A DNA stretch of 64,000 nt from Serratia marcescens (GTDB lineage Bacteria > Pseudomonadota > Gammaproteobacteria > Enterobacterales > Enterobacteriaceae). Below are positions 54,958 to 64,000 of the stretch, piece by piece. Position 1 is the stretch's first letter, and each line of letters begins with the position of its first letter. The stretch is taken from assembly GCA_015548865.1 (NCBI GenBank), contig JADMXW010000001.1:239617-303616 (forward strand), given 5' to 3'. The notes under the pieces are model-generated. The model ran no database searches. It was not told the origin of the DNA and saw only the letters and a program-made list of their open reading frames with translations. The position numbers and the translations under genes are program-made.

Positions 54958-56433
54958 TTACTCAGCGTAAATGGATGCCATCTGCCAATGGTTAAATGCC
55001 AGACAGTACGCATCGCCATTTTCGGCATAAAGGGCGATACCGCGCCCTTCTGTTGGTGGGTAGATTCGGCTGGTGAGACACGTTTCTCCTTGATTGACAA
55101 ACACTTCAAGGGATGAGCGATCGACAAACAGCCGTAGCTCAAGCGTGTCTCCGTCTGGCAGGGTTACGCTGCGATAACCACCAACGCTAAGCCCTGATTG
55201 GCTACGGTCTAATACCAGGCGGCGAGATTGCGTATCCACATAGAGTCGGGTTGCGTAACGCCGGTCATCACTGATCGCAATTTCGATCCCAAAACGCTCT
55301 GCCTGGCTTTTTTGTATATCCCATGTGACATGAATTTCCGCCTGAAGTGCATTTACCGTCAGTCTGCGCCATTGGTTATTCAGGGAGAATGCAGGCAGTG
55401 AGTGTGCGTCTCGGCGCAGCGCTTCCAGTTCTCGTACAGGCATCATTCTGACGTGCCCTTGCGCATCCAGCGTTAGCTCACGTGGTAAGGTGAGACATCC
55501 GGCCCAGCCATCAGCCTGAGTTGGCATATTGGCCCCCCACATGTCCATCCAGCCGAACAGCAAGCGCCGTCCATCGGCAGCAACGAAAGATTGTGGTGCA
55601 TAGAAATCGTGCCCTGCATCCAACTCCTGAAAATGCTGCTCAAGCGTAAAGGGATGATCTGGCTGCCAGCGGCCAAGAAGATAGCCACTTTGAAAGCGGT
55701 TGCGATAGCGATAGCCTTCTGGTGTCATGCCCTGTGGTGAAAGCATCAGCACGTATTTATCCCCAAGAGGGAAGAAATCCGGGCACTCCCACATATAACC
55801 CAATCCGCGATCGGCTTTTGCCAACACCCCTTCCAGACGCCATTGGAATAAAGAGGTGCCGCTGTAGAGCAAGGCCTGCCCGATATCATTGGCATCACGC
55901 GCGCCAACTACCATAAACCAGCGACCATTCTGCTTCCATATTTTGGGATCGCGAAAATGCATAATGCCATCGGGTGGGGTGGCAATCACGCCGTGCTTGA
56001 TAAAATGGATACCATCTTCGCTGGTGGCAATACATTGTACCTGACGAATGGCTCCTTCGTTACCGATGTCCTCGAGCCACACATGACCGGTGTAGATGAG
56101 CGTCAGTATGCCGTTGTCGTTCACCGCGCAGCCGGAAAAGCAACCGTCCCTATCGAACGCATCGCCGGGTGTCAGAGCAATGGGTTCATGCTGCCAGCGC
56201 ACCAAATCGTGGCTTGTCATATGTCCCCAATGCATGGGCCCCCAATGTTCATCGTAAGGATTGTGTTGATAAAACACATGATAGAGGCCGTCGCAGTAGG
56301 CGAGACCGTTGGGATCGTTCATCCAGCCTGTCGGAGGCGCGAGATGATAAGCCGGGTAAAAACGCGCTTTACGTTGCTTTTCCAATTGGTGTTGAGCTTG
56401 GCTGGCACCTTGAAGCGTTTGGTTTTTTATCAT
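54958..56433 (-). CDS. GH32 sucrose-6-phosphate hydrolase / invertase
   Basis: The 491-residue enzyme has the GH32 marks: nucleophile D40 in GWMNDPNGLAY, FRDPKIW, the acid/base in WECPDFF and a C-terminal beta-sandwich. It hydrolyses sucrose or sucrose-6-phosphate. ATG 56433 is preferred (AGG 8 nt upstream); ATG 56442 is the alternative. No PTS, porin, fructokinase or LacI-type regulator is next to it, so it is a solitary gene rather than part of a scr or csc operon. It converges with yjfP. Confidence 0.9.
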   Translation of the reverse strand: MIKNQTLQGASQAQHQLEKQRKARFYPAYHLAPPTGWMNDPNGLAYCDGLYHVFYQHNPYDEHWGPMHWGHMTSHDLVRWQHEPIALTPGDAFDRDGCFSGCAVNDNGILTLIYTGHVWLEDIGNEGAIRQVQCIATSEDGIHFIKHGVIATPPDGIMHFRDPKIWKQNGRWFMVVGARDANDIGQALLYSGTSLFQWRLEGVLAKADRGLGYMWECPDFFPLGDKYVLMLSPQGMTPEGYRYRNRFQSGYLLGRWQPDHPFTLEQHFQELDAGHDFYAPQSFVAADGRRLLFGWMDMWGANMPTQADGWAGCLTLPRELTLDAQGHVRMMPVRELEALRRDAHSLPAFSLNNQWRRLTVNALQAEIHVTWDIQKSQAERFGIEIAISDDRRYATRLYVDTQSRRLVLDRSQSGLSVGGYRSVTLPDGDTLELRLFVDRSSLEVFVNQGETCLTSRIYPPTEGRGIALYAENGDAYCLAFNHWQMASIYAE

Positions 56434-56711
56434 GGCATGCACCTGTCATCGTTGTTGAACAACGGTTCTGCTGGAGAGTCGCCCGGATTGGATGATAAAA
56501 AGTGTCGACGTTAATACTAAGGCTGGCAAACGGTCGTGCCGGTTAACTGGGAGATACATCACGATTATTGGCGCTAATGCGTTAATAATACGTGAATTGT
56601 GCTGATTTTTATAAGTTCTGTTTCCTAAAGGTGATGCAGATGCTACGGCAAAACGGCGAGAGAACGCCTTGCGCTTAACCACAGGGATAAGTATACTGAC
56701 GCGTCATTTTT

Positions 56712-56757
56712 TCAGCCGCATACACACACGTTCCTTGCTTCCATGGGCCGCGGCTGA
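56712..56757 (+). promoter_or_regulatory. rpsF leader, candidate S6:S18 binding structure
   Basis: TCAGCCGC (56712-56719) pairs with GCGGCTGA (56750-56757) around a loop with CCATGGGCCG, 40 bases upstream of rpsF. A conserved S6:S18-binding leader with a CCG-type element is known upstream of bacterial rpsF and represses the operon by feedback. The assignment is by position and structure. The rest of 56434-56796 is promoter sequence with no gene. Confidence 0.6.
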
Positions 56758-56763
56758 CCCTGA

Positions 56764-57189
<426 letters not shown>

Positions 57190-57197
57190 TTGTCGTG

Positions 57198-57747
<550 letters not shown>

Positions 57748-57788
57748 TCGGCCACTGTCCATTAACGAGACTTTGAGAGGATAAGGTA

Positions 57789-58238
57789 ATGCAAGTTATT
57801 CTGCTTGATAAAGTAGCAAACCTGGGCAGCCTGGGTGATCAGGTAAACGTTAAAGCGGGCTATGCTCGTAACTTCCTGGTTCCGCAGGGCAAAGCTGTGC
57901 CGGCAACCAAGAAAAACGTTGAGTTCTTCGAAGCGCGTCGCGCTGAACTGGAAGCCAAACTGGCTGACGTTCTGGCTGCTGCACAAGCGCGTGCTACGCA
58001 ACTGACTGAACTGGGTACTGTTACCATCGCGTCCAAAGCGGGCGACGAAGGTAAACTGTTCGGTTCTATCGGTACGCGTGACATCGCTGATGCTGTCACC
58101 GCTGCGGGTGTTGCTATCGCGAAGAGCGAAGTTCGCCTGCCGAACGGAGTACTGCGTACTCTGGGCGACCACGAAGTGAGCTTCCAGGTTCACAGCGATG
58201 TGTTCGCTACGCTGAACGTGTTGGTCGTTGCTGAATAA
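57789..58238 (+). CDS. rplI: 50S ribosomal protein L9
   Basis: The 149-residue protein has the L9 N-domain ([40 protein letters not shown]), a long helix and the C-domain. It ends the operon, followed by an intrinsic terminator. Confidence 0.98.
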   Translation: MQVILLDKVANLGSLGDQVNVKAGYARNFLVPQGKAVPATKKNVEFFEARRAELEAKLADVLAAAQARATQLTELGTVTIASKAGDEGKLFGSIGTRDIADAVTAAGVAIAKSEVRLPNGVLRTLGDHEVSFQVHSDVFATLNVLVVAE

Positions 58239-58278
58239 GTGATGCCACTGTGCCTTTAGGCACTGAGCGTAATGCGTG

Positions 58279-58304
58279 AAACGCCGGCCTTAGGGTCGGC
58301 GTTT
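58279..58304 (+). terminator. Intrinsic terminator of the rpsF-rplI operon
   Basis: AAACGCCG (58279-58286) pairs with CGGCGTTT (58297-58304), continuing into TTGCGTTTT. It lies 40 bases after the rplI stop and acts in the plus direction. Confidence 0.85.
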
Positions 58305-58382
58305 TGCGTTTTGGGCTATCGGTAAGTAAAAGAGAGACATTTTGGCGTATGCTAACCCAGTGTATGCCAAGAGGTTACCGAT

Positions 58383-58760
58383 ATGCCCATTACTGCTGAT
58401 GTACCGCTTATTCATTTACAGCGGGTTTATGAAGCACAATTGCCCTTTGTGCATCCTGCGTTTCTGGTGGACAGGCTCTGGCCACGCGGAGTGCGAAAAG
58501 AGCGCTTGGAAGGCGCTCAGTGGCTTAAAGAGGTTGCTCCCAGCACACCACTGCGTCAGGCATTTCATGCAGTACCTGATGCGTGGGATGTATTTGTTAT
58601 GCAGTATCGCGCTGAACTGGCTCAGCAAAGCAGTTGGCTAGTCATTATGTCAGCATTGGAGTGTGCGGGTGAGGTGACATTGCTTTATGCCAGTAAAGAC
58701 CCACAGCGTAATCATGCACAAGTACTGCGGGATTTTCTGCTAACACAGTGCAAAGCCTGA
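58383..58760 (+). CDS. DUF488 family protein
   Basis: The 125-residue protein has the DUF488 pattern FLVDRLWPRGVRKERL, WLKEVAPSTPLRQAFH and EVTLLYASKDPQRNHAQVL. The family function is unsettled; some members are linked to DNA repair or nucleotide chemistry. It is convergent with ytfB, 6 bp apart. Confidence 0.88.
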   Translation: MPITADVPLIHLQRVYEAQLPFVHPAFLVDRLWPRGVRKERLEGAQWLKEVAPSTPLRQAFHAVPDAWDVFVMQYRAELAQQSSWLVIMSALECAGEVTLLYASKDPQRNHAQVLRDFLLTQCKA

Positions 58761-58766
58761 TGGGTA

Positions 58767-59432
58767 TTAACGTGTGCGGAGAAATACGCCATCGGATTGG
58801 CGAGCGAAGTGCACACGTTGTCCATCAGCGGTTTCAATCTCCAGTTCCGCGACCATTCCCTGCGCATTCAGGCGCAGCTTGACCTCTTGGCCTGCTCGCA
58901 GGTTGCTCAGCGGCTTATCTCGTCCTTCCACCTGTGCCATCGCAAAAACGTCGTTGACAGGAAGGTTATTGTCCCTGAAAAGTTGTGCGAGAGTTTGTCC
59001 CGCTGCAATGGGGTAAGTCTGCCAGGCAGGCGTGGTTGTTTGCGCTGGCACAGGTGCGCTGTTAGTGAGATTAGCGTGCATCGGTGCCGGTTCAGTGAGC
59101 GCAATGGGCGTAGCTGATTGTGGCGCGTGTGATGTCGGCGGGGAATAGGGCCACAGCAGCGCGATCAGCAGTAGCGCGATGGCAATCAGAATAGCGCGGC
59201 GATGAAATGCAGGTAGCGGATCCATCCAGCGGTAGTTACTGGGATGATGCCACAGGCTTTTCAGTAGGTCGCGAACGCGCTGAATATCTACGGACAGAGC
59301 GAGAGAGGGCGTATCACGCGGTGTTACGGCCCGATCCAAGGGTAAACGCGGCAGAAAGCGCAGCACACTGCGTATCAGCGCTTGATAATCCCTTGCGGGG
59401 GCTACTCGTTTCCTGGGCGCGATTCTGCCCAT
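58767..59432 (-). CDS. ytfB: YtfB, OapA-family cell-division/envelope protein
   Basis: The 221-residue protein has a cytoplasmic N-terminus, one membrane helix (about 80-98, AILIAIALLLIALLWPY), a Pro/Thr/Ala-rich linker and a C-terminal OapA domain (WQTYPIAAGQTLAQLFRDNN, VKLRLNAQGMVAELEIETAD). E. coli YtfB localises to the septum and binds peptidoglycan glycans. It is divergent from fklB as in E. coli. Confidence 0.9.
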   Translation of the reverse strand: MGRIAPRKRVAPARDYQALIRSVLRFLPRLPLDRAVTPRDTPSLALSVDIQRVRDLLKSLWHHPSNYRWMDPLPAFHRRAILIAIALLLIALLWPYSPPTSHAPQSATPIALTEPAPMHANLTNSAPVPAQTTTPAWQTYPIAAGQTLAQLFRDNNLPVNDVFAMAQVEGRDKPLSNLRAGQEVKLRLNAQGMVAELEIETADGQRVHFARQSDGVFLRTR

Positions 59433-59460
59433 GGTGACCTCTCTTGCAACGATAGCAACA

Positions 59461-59541
59461 TATACCCGTCATATTTCAAGCTGCATGTGCGTAGGGTGTA
59501 CTCGTTCACCGGTTTGCTGCACTCAAATTATCCAGGGTATA
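59461..59541. repeat. Palindromic dispersed element (TATACCCGTCAT...GGGTATA)
   Basis: TATACCCGTCATATTTCAAG (59461-59480) and CACTCAAATTATCCAGGGTA (59520-59539) are the two ends of the element found in full at 1837. The inner part differs (TGCGTAGGGTGTACTCGTTC). It lies in the ytfB-fklB gap. Confidence 0.65.
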
Positions 59542-59806
59542 GAATTGTCCAGTATATAGGTAACGCGCCAACGAAAGTAACACCAGAGTCATAATCGCTA
59601 ACGTGTTGATGCCTAAGGTAACAAATTTGAGAGAAAGTGGAACCCTTAGTATAGGATAGGGAACCGCATTCGCTCGCCTTTCATACTGACAGAGCCTGTT
59701 TTCTACGCTGTACACCGACTTTAGCGATAATCGCACAGAAGATTTTACCCTGCTGCCCAGCGCTGTTATGCTGCGTTTTCATTTTTTTACACAATGAGGA
59801 ACATCC

Positions 59807-60427
59807 ATGAGCACCCCTTCTTATGAGAGCGTCGAGGCGCAGGCAAGTTACGGTATTGGTTTGCAGGTTGGCCAACAGTTGCAAGAATCTGGCCTGGAAG
59901 GGCTGATCCCTGAAGCATTGGTGGCTGGTCTGCGTGATGCACTGGCTGGCAATGCGCCGGCAGTGCCTGTGGATGTTGTTCATCGTGCACTGCGTGAAAT
60001 TCATGAGCGTGCCGATGCGGTGCGCCGTGAACGTCAGCAAGCGCTGGCCGTTGAAGGCCAAAATTTTCTGGCAGACAACGCAGGCAAAGATGGCGTTAAC
60101 CAAACGGAGTCCGGTTTGCAATTCCGTGTGCTGACGCAAGGTGAAGGGGCGATCCCTGCGCGACAAGATCGTGTACGTGTGCATTACACAGGCCGTCTTA
60201 TCGATGGCAGCGTGTTTGACAGTTCCGTGCAACGCGGGCAACCGGCAGAGTTTCCGGTAAGCGGTGTTATTCCTGGCTGGATTGAAGCGCTAACGCTGAT
60301 GCCCGTTGGTTCCAAATGGGAACTCTATATCCCGCACAATCTGGCATATGGCGAACGAGGTGCTGGCGCATCCATTCCGCCTTTCAGCGCGCTGATTTTC
60401 GAAGTTGAGCTGCTGGAAATTTTGTAA
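59807..60427 (+). CDS. fklB: FKBP-type peptidyl-prolyl isomerase FklB
   Basis: The 206-residue protein (same length as E. coli FklB) has an N-terminal dimerisation domain ([40 protein letters not shown]) and a C-terminal FKBP domain ([60 protein letters not shown]). It has no signal peptide. Confidence 0.96.
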   Translation: MSTPSYESVEAQASYGIGLQVGQQLQESGLEGLIPEALVAGLRDALAGNAPAVPVDVVHRALREIHERADAVRRERQQALAVEGQNFLADNAGKDGVNQTESGLQFRVLTQGEGAIPARQDRVRVHYTGRLIDGSVFDSSVQRGQPAEFPVSGVIPGWIEALTLMPVGSKWELYIPHNLAYGERGAGASIPPFSALIFEVELLEIL

Positions 60428-60434
60428 TGCAAGA

Positions 60435-60462
60435 GCAGGGGGCATTGAATGATGCCTCCTGC
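60435..60462 (+). terminator. Hairpin after fklB
   Basis: GCAGGGGGCAT (60435-60445) pairs with ATGCCTCCTGC (60452-60462) with one G-T wobble. No U-tract follows, but the stem is strong and sits between the convergent fklB and kinase-like genes. Confidence 0.6.
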
Positions 60463-60481
60463 AAACAGCCAGGAGAGGGGT

Positions 60482-61042
60482 TCATCTCTGTGGGTTCAGC
60501 GCTATGTGTTGCAATATATCGTCCACGGATTCATCAACGGTTCTTTCATTGACTATACGCACGACAGGGCAGAGAATTATTTCCAGCCATTGCTTGTGCC
60601 TAAGCGCATTTCGGCTGACGCCCGTCGTGGTTTCATAGCCCGCAGCCCATTCAATAAATGCTTGATGTTGCTCATGCTGGTTGCCACCGGGCAAAATGGC
60701 CTCCCCAAATCGCATTAACTCTCTTTGCTTGAGCCGTTCAAGGCGCTTTTCATTTTCAACGTAGACATAGATAACGAGTTCAAAGCGCGGGATAAATATA
60801 TCGCCCCAGCCACACAGCGAACCGCTGAGAATCCATTGCTCGTGTGTTGCCAGTGCCCTGGCAAGTTGCAATTGCCTTTCTTGCGGCTTGTTTGCCACCG
60901 TATACGGGGGAGATGTGTCACACCAGTAAAAATCATCGGTATCGAGATGCTGATAACCCGTCCGCTTGGCCAGGCACTTGGCAATGGATGTCGTGCCGGA
61001 GCCTGAAGCACCCAAAATATGTATTCTGTTTTTTTGCGACAT
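60482..61042 (-). CDS. P-loop AAA/shikimate-kinase-like nucleotide-binding protein
   Basis: The 186-residue protein has a P-loop GASGSGTTS (11-19), an LxTDDFYW segment (about 34-41) typical of adenylate/topology-modulation kinase-like proteins (FlaR type), and a VENEKRLERLKQRELMRFG lid. The substrate is unknown. It is convergent with fklB and precedes the broken CDI copy. Confidence 0.85.
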   Translation of the reverse strand: MSQKNRIHILGASGSGTTSIAKCLAKRTGYQHLDTDDFYWCDTSPPYTVANKPQERQLQLARALATHEQWILSGSLCGWGDIFIPRFELVIYVYVENEKRLERLKQRELMRFGEAILPGGNQHEQHQAFIEWAAGYETTTGVSRNALRHKQWLEIILCPVVRIVNERTVDESVDDILQHIALNPQR

Positions 61043-61135
61043 TATCCGTTCCTGCCTGGTTGGATGACTCCTATGCCGTGGGGCGGTCCAAATATACGGC
61101 AGGATCGTCTACCTGCATAGAGGCAGTCTACCTAA

Positions 61136-61660
61136 TCAAAAATCGTGTCGAGTTTTTGATGGGCATGGTCAGTATCGCGGCTCAGGTCGTCAACGTTCTG
61201 CTGCTGATTGGCCGTATCACGCACCGTAATCTCACCCTGAGAGACGGCAGCAAGATTTGCCGCTGTTGCCGGACCCGTTGATTAGCGCGCTGCTGGCGTT
61301 GGTGAGAAAGTTACCGGCAATATCGCCACCGGTGTTGAACCCGACGCTTTGTTGCTCAACCTTGAACTCGGCGTGATTACGGATATCACTGAAGCCCAGC
61401 GTACCGGTATTGAGGCGACTGCTGTCGGCTTCGGCGCCAGAGGCAATCACTGCACCATCAAGCTGAGTATGTTTACTGACAGTGATATCGAAGCCACCAT
61501 TACCGGCAAAGAGACCGGTTTGCTCCTGCACGGAGAGATAGTCGCTCTCAAGCTTGTTGCGGCTGCCAGAGAGGCTGAGGCTGCCGTTACCAAAACCCAC
61601 GCTACCGCCTGCGCTGACATGGGTCTGTTTCGCGTCGTAGAAGCTGCTCACCATAGCTAA
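61136..61660 (-). pseudogene. Broken copy of a cdiA/hemagglutinin segment
   Basis: On the minus strand the frame from 61654 encodes HVSAGGSVGFGNGSLSLSGS, SRNKLESDYLSVQEQTGLFA, HTQLDGAVIAS and AEFKVEQQSVGFNTGGDIAG, near-identical to the cdiA part at 63511-64000. A 14-bp deletion (copy 2 has TGGGTGGTGTTATC where this copy has none) shifts the frame at about 61248, and the remaining part (DDLSRDTDHAHQKLDTIFD) then meets a stop near 61131. It is a truncated remnant without toxin or immunity of its own. Confidence 0.85.
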
Positions 61661-61685
61661 CTGAGCAGGCGATTATGCTAGGCAG

Positions 61686-61911
61686 CATCATAAGTCAGAA
61701 CCCGGCACAGCCCAAGCATTACGCCACCTGAAGGTGGGTTATATCAGCCGGCGTCACGAAGACGGCAATAAGATGACGCGCTATTACAGCCGAAGCCCCC
61801 AGCCTGCACCTCAAGGGCAACTGGCTGGCAGCGGTGGGATTTGGGACGGATACGGCGGTCGTTGTCACCGTTGAACAGGGTCAGTTGCTGATACGTGTTG
61901 TGGCTGAGTGA
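61686..61911 (+). pseudogene. SymE-like toxin relic with a homopolymer frameshift
   Basis: Two frames joined at CCCCC (61796-61800) give LRHLKVGYISRRHEDGNKMT, RYYSRSP and SLHLKGNWLAAVGFGTDTAV, then VTVEQGQLLIRVVAE. This is the SymE-family pattern (YYSR-P-L-LKGNWL-AGF). One extra C in the C5 run breaks the frame, and no start codon is obvious. It lies between the CdiI gene and the broken cdiA copy, on the opposite strand, followed by a terminator. Confidence 0.75.
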
Positions 61912-61924
61912 CAGGCAAAAAAAT

Positions 61925-61951
61925 CCCGGCCTTTTTAGGGGCCGGGTTTTT
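61925..61951 (+). terminator. Terminator after the SymE relic / opposite cdiI
   Basis: CCCGGCC (61925-61931) pairs with GGCCGGG (61940-61946), followed by TTTTT (61947-61951). On the minus strand the stem is followed by TTTTTTTG, so it should terminate cdiA-cdiI as well. Confidence 0.85.
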
Positions 61952-61965
61952 CTGTGATCATCTGG

Positions 61966-62199
61966 TTATTTATTATTTCGGTACAATATCCAAGTTCCAA
62001 TACTACACAACGGACTACACAAAATACTGATATTTATAGACTTTTCGACATCATTAAAAGAAAATAAAAAATCCCCTCCGATCAAATAAAATGCAACCAC
62101 TCTTATAATAAAAAATATAAGTACTGCCATAAATAATATGGCAAAAAACCAGATGATCATTGTTAATAAAAAGCGAAAGAGAAAATGTTTTAGCTTCAT
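61966..62199 (-). CDS. cdiI: Small membrane protein, candidate CdiI immunity
   Basis: The 77-residue protein starts MKLKHFLFRFLLTMIIWFFA and has two or three hydrophobic helices (8-40, then about 57-73, ISILCSPLCSIGTWILYRNN). Its ATG overlaps the cdiA TGA (ATGA) and has a strong ribosome site AGGAGGAG. The location directly after cdiA is that of the immunity gene. A membrane location fits a toxin acting on the inner membrane. It is AT-rich, as usual for CdiI genes. Confidence 0.78.
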   Translation of the reverse strand: MKLKHFLFRFLLTMIIWFFAILFMAVLIFFIIRVVAFYLIGGDFLFSFNDVEKSINISILCSPLCSIGTWILYRNNK

Positions 62200-64000
62200 T
62201 TTTTCTCCTCCTGCTTACTTTTTAGCTGTTCTTGGATAAAAACGTTTGAACCTTCTGAGCCAATTGATGAACCAATATTACCTGATATGCTTGGAAGTGG
62301 GTTTAACGGCAAGGGTTTAGAGATGCCTAATCCTATATCAACCCATTCATAATTTTTCCAGTTAGGATTAATGACAGAGTTCATAGGCCCCTGAATTAAT
62401 TTACCAACACCATATCCGACACCCGAAGCAGCGCCATTTATTACGCCACCTTTGAGGGGGTCATCACCCTTAATATAACTGGACGTTGCGCCACTCATAC
62501 TATTAACCGTGACGGTTCCCCAGAACCCGGCGCCTGCTGTAGCAACCCCCGTCCAATAGCCAAGAATAACGTCATTCGGATCAACAGAGCCGTTGACCAA
62601 ATATTGAATACCCGCGTTCGCTCCCGCCCCAATGCCTCCGGCAGTTAACGCAGCACCGGATGTCAGTGGCCCGGTAAGCAACGTTCCTGCTGCGGCGACC
62701 ATCGTTTGGCAAGATACCGGTGTGCCACCACTACAGGCTTTTCCTATCTCGGCTTGCTTGTCTGCTTGCCATTGGCTGATGGTTCCCGGCTTGTTGGCGT
62801 TGGCTGCCGCCAGAACACTCCCCAGCGAGTTATTCTCAATCGTGACCTTCCCGGCCTGAGCGGCACTGGTGGCACTCTGGGTGCTGTCGCCGACCAGTGC
62901 GCCTGCAATGCCTGCGGCTAAACTGGCAAAGGCACTGGTGGTGCTCTTTTCTTCCTCTGTCAGTTTATCAGCGGATTTGCCATACAGCTTTTCAGATAAC
63001 ATTCCTATGGCTTCAGCGGTGAGGGCGCCGGAAGCCTGAACCGCGGCATTCTCACCTTTGACCAGCGCCAGTGCGACGTTGGCGATAGCGTGCGCGGCGA
63101 GTTTACCTTCCTTGCTGTCAATCTGTTTGCCAATCTCGTTGGCAAGATAAGGCGCACTGGCATTGGCCACAGCCGCCGTGATATTGCCGCTGACAAGCCC
63201 CTGAATCAGGGCGGTGCCCGCTTGCACCAGACGGCGGTTGTCACCGCCTGTCCCCCAGCCCGAGGTGTTCAGGTAATCCTGTACTGCCTGCGCTTTCAGG
63301 TAAGCATCTACCGCCGCGCTGTCACTGTTTTTACCTGATGTACCCAGCGTCTTTTCCGCTTCAGTACGCTGTTCTTCTGTGGGGTTGAAGGTGTCATTGG
63401 CGTGCTGTGTCGCGGCAATTTTGGCCTCGGTGAAGGCAATATCCGTCACCTGTTGTGCCAGTTCAGCAATCAACTGAGCCTGTGCAAAGCGCTTCTGCTC
63501 TTTCTCCTTGTCAAAAATCGTGTCGAGTTTTTGATGGGCATGGTCAGTATCGCGGCTCAGGTCGTCAACGTTCTGCTGCTGATTGGTCGTATCACGCACC
63601 GTAATCTCACCCTGAGAGACGGCAGCATGGGTGGTGTTATCAGATTTGCCGCTGTTGCCGGACCCGTTGATTAGCGCGCTGCTGGCGTTGGTGAGAAAGT
63701 TACCGGCAATATCGCCACCGGTATTGAACCCGACGCTTTGTTGCTCAACCTTGAACTCGGCGTGATTACGGATATCACTGAAGCCCAGCGTGTCGGTATC
63801 AAGACGATTCTTGTCAGCATCCGCTTGAGAGGCAATCACTGCACCATCAAGCTGAGTATGTTTACCGACAGTGATATCGAAGCCGCCTTCACCGGCAAAG
63901 AGACCGGTTTGCTCCTGCACGGAGAGATAGTCGCTCTCAAGCTTGTTGCGGCTGCCAGAGAGGCTGAGGCTGCCGTTACCAAAACCCACGCTACCGCCCG
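62196..64000 (-). CDS. cdiA: CdiA contact-dependent inhibition toxin, C-terminal part (5' end outside window)
   Basis: The 601 visible codons run off the right edge. They contain FHA-repeat-like segments (SGSRNKLESDYLSVQEQTGL), a helical stretch (DKEKEQKRFAQAQLIAELAQ), a pretoxin domain (EAEKTLGTSGKNSDSAAVDA; LYGKSADKLTEEEKSTTSAF) and an IENN motif (62829-62840), a variant of the VENN motif that marks the start of the toxin. The C-terminal 207 residues after it are Gly/Ala-rich and hydrophobic (GIGAGANAGIQYLVNGSVDP, ILGYWTGVATAGAGFWGTVT, KNYEWVDIGLGISKPLPLNP). With a membrane immunity protein this suggests a membrane-active toxin. The frame is open to 64000. Confidence 0.88.
   Translation of the reverse strand, partial: GGSVGFGNGSLSLSGSRNKLESDYLSVQEQTGLFAGEGGFDITVGKHTQLDGAVIASQADADKNRLDTDTLGFSDIRNHAEFKVEQQSVGFNTGGDIAGNFLTNASSALINGSGNSGKSDNTTHAAVSQGEITVRDTTNQQQNVDDLSRDTDHAHQKLDTIFDKEKEQKRFAQAQLIAELAQQVTDIAFTEAKIAATQHANDTFNPTEEQRTEAEKTLGTSGKNSDSAAVDAYLKAQAVQDYLNTSGWGTGGDNRRLVQAGTALIQGLVSGNITAAVANASAPYLANEIGKQIDSKEGKLAAHAIANVALALVKGENAAVQASGALTAEAIGMLSEKLYGKSADKLTEEEKSTTSAFASLAAGIAGALVGDSTQSATSAAQAGKVTIENNSLGSVLAAANANKPGTISQWQADKQAEIGKACSGGTPVSCQTMVAAAGTLLTGPLTSGAALTAGGIGAGANAGIQYLVNGSVDPNDVILGYWTGVATAGAGFWGTVTVNSMSGATSSYIKGDDPLKGGVINGAASGVGYGVGKLIQGPMNSVINPNWKNYEWVDIGLGISKPLPLNPLPSISGNIGSSIGSEGSNVFIQEQLKSKQEEKK

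Overview
The window looks like a chromosome segment from a plant-associated member of the Enterobacterales, most likely in the Pectobacteriaceae (Pectobacterium, Brenneria, Dickeya or Lonsdalea-like). Core genes are clearly enterobacterial (lysR, lysA, omr sRNA, aas, lplT, hemW, rdgB, yggSTU, proC, nsrR, rnr, rlmB, bsmA, rpsF-priB-rpsR-rplI, ytfB, fklB). The accessory genes fit a plant host: a GH105 unsaturated rhamnogalacturonyl hydrolase, a beta-glucoside PTS with a GH1 phospho-glucosidase, a GH32 sucrose hydrolase, glycerate use, two chemoreceptors and a CDI locus. The genus is inferred and cannot be fixed without a search.

Layout. 0.3-4 kb: a thioredoxin-fold and metallo-beta-lactamase-fold pair with a divergent LysR-type regulator, then true lysR. 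4.3-8.1 kb: a four-gene ABC importer sitting between lysR and its target lysA (8.2-9.5 kb), with similar operator-like sequences on both sides. 9.9-15.3 kb: glycerate transporter, glycerate 2-kinase, PykA-type pyruvate kinase and a CdaR-type regulator. 15.3-19.9 kb: a lactose/cellobiose-type PTS (IIA divergent from IIC, GH1 and IIB) and a FadR/UxuR-like regulator, with three matching palindromes in the IIA-IIC gap. 20.0-22.5 kb: an acetyltransferase, dispersed repeats and a chemoreceptor. 22.9-27.1 kb: the OmrA/OmrB-type sRNA, aas, lplT and elaA.

27.1-29.4 kb is a small AT-rich island: an orphan fimbrial subunit between two decayed, inverted IS6-family transposase remnants, and an unrecognised 197-residue protein. 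29.7-35.0 kb holds hemW-rdgB-yggU-yggT-proC-yggS with divergent yggR. 35.1-39.8 kb holds GH105, a solute-binding protein without permeases, an LgoD-like dehydrogenase and a tandem-winged-helix GntR regulator. 39.8-43.5 kb is a codB-pucR-codA operon. 44.0-48.6 kb is nsrR-rnr-rlmB, bsmA and a YgiW-like gene.

48.6-51.9 kb encodes an AT-rich 1034-residue toxin-like protein. 51.9-56.4 kb holds a Cache chemoreceptor, yjfP and a lone GH32 enzyme. 56.7-60.4 kb is the S6 ribosomal-protein operon with its leader, a DUF488 gene, ytfB and fklB. The right end (61-64 kb) is the 3' end of a CDI system on the minus strand: the cdiA C-terminus with a Gly/Ala-rich toxin region, a small membrane immunity protein overlapping it by 4 bases, a SymE-like relic, and a second broken copy of an upstream piece of cdiA.

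The points that most deserve a second look are the split lysR/lysA pair with shared operator-like sequence, the PTS operators that match the linked regulator, the toxin-like protein with a caspase-like His-Gly...Cys pattern, the IS6-bounded fimbrial island, and the duplicated CDI region with a SymE relic.
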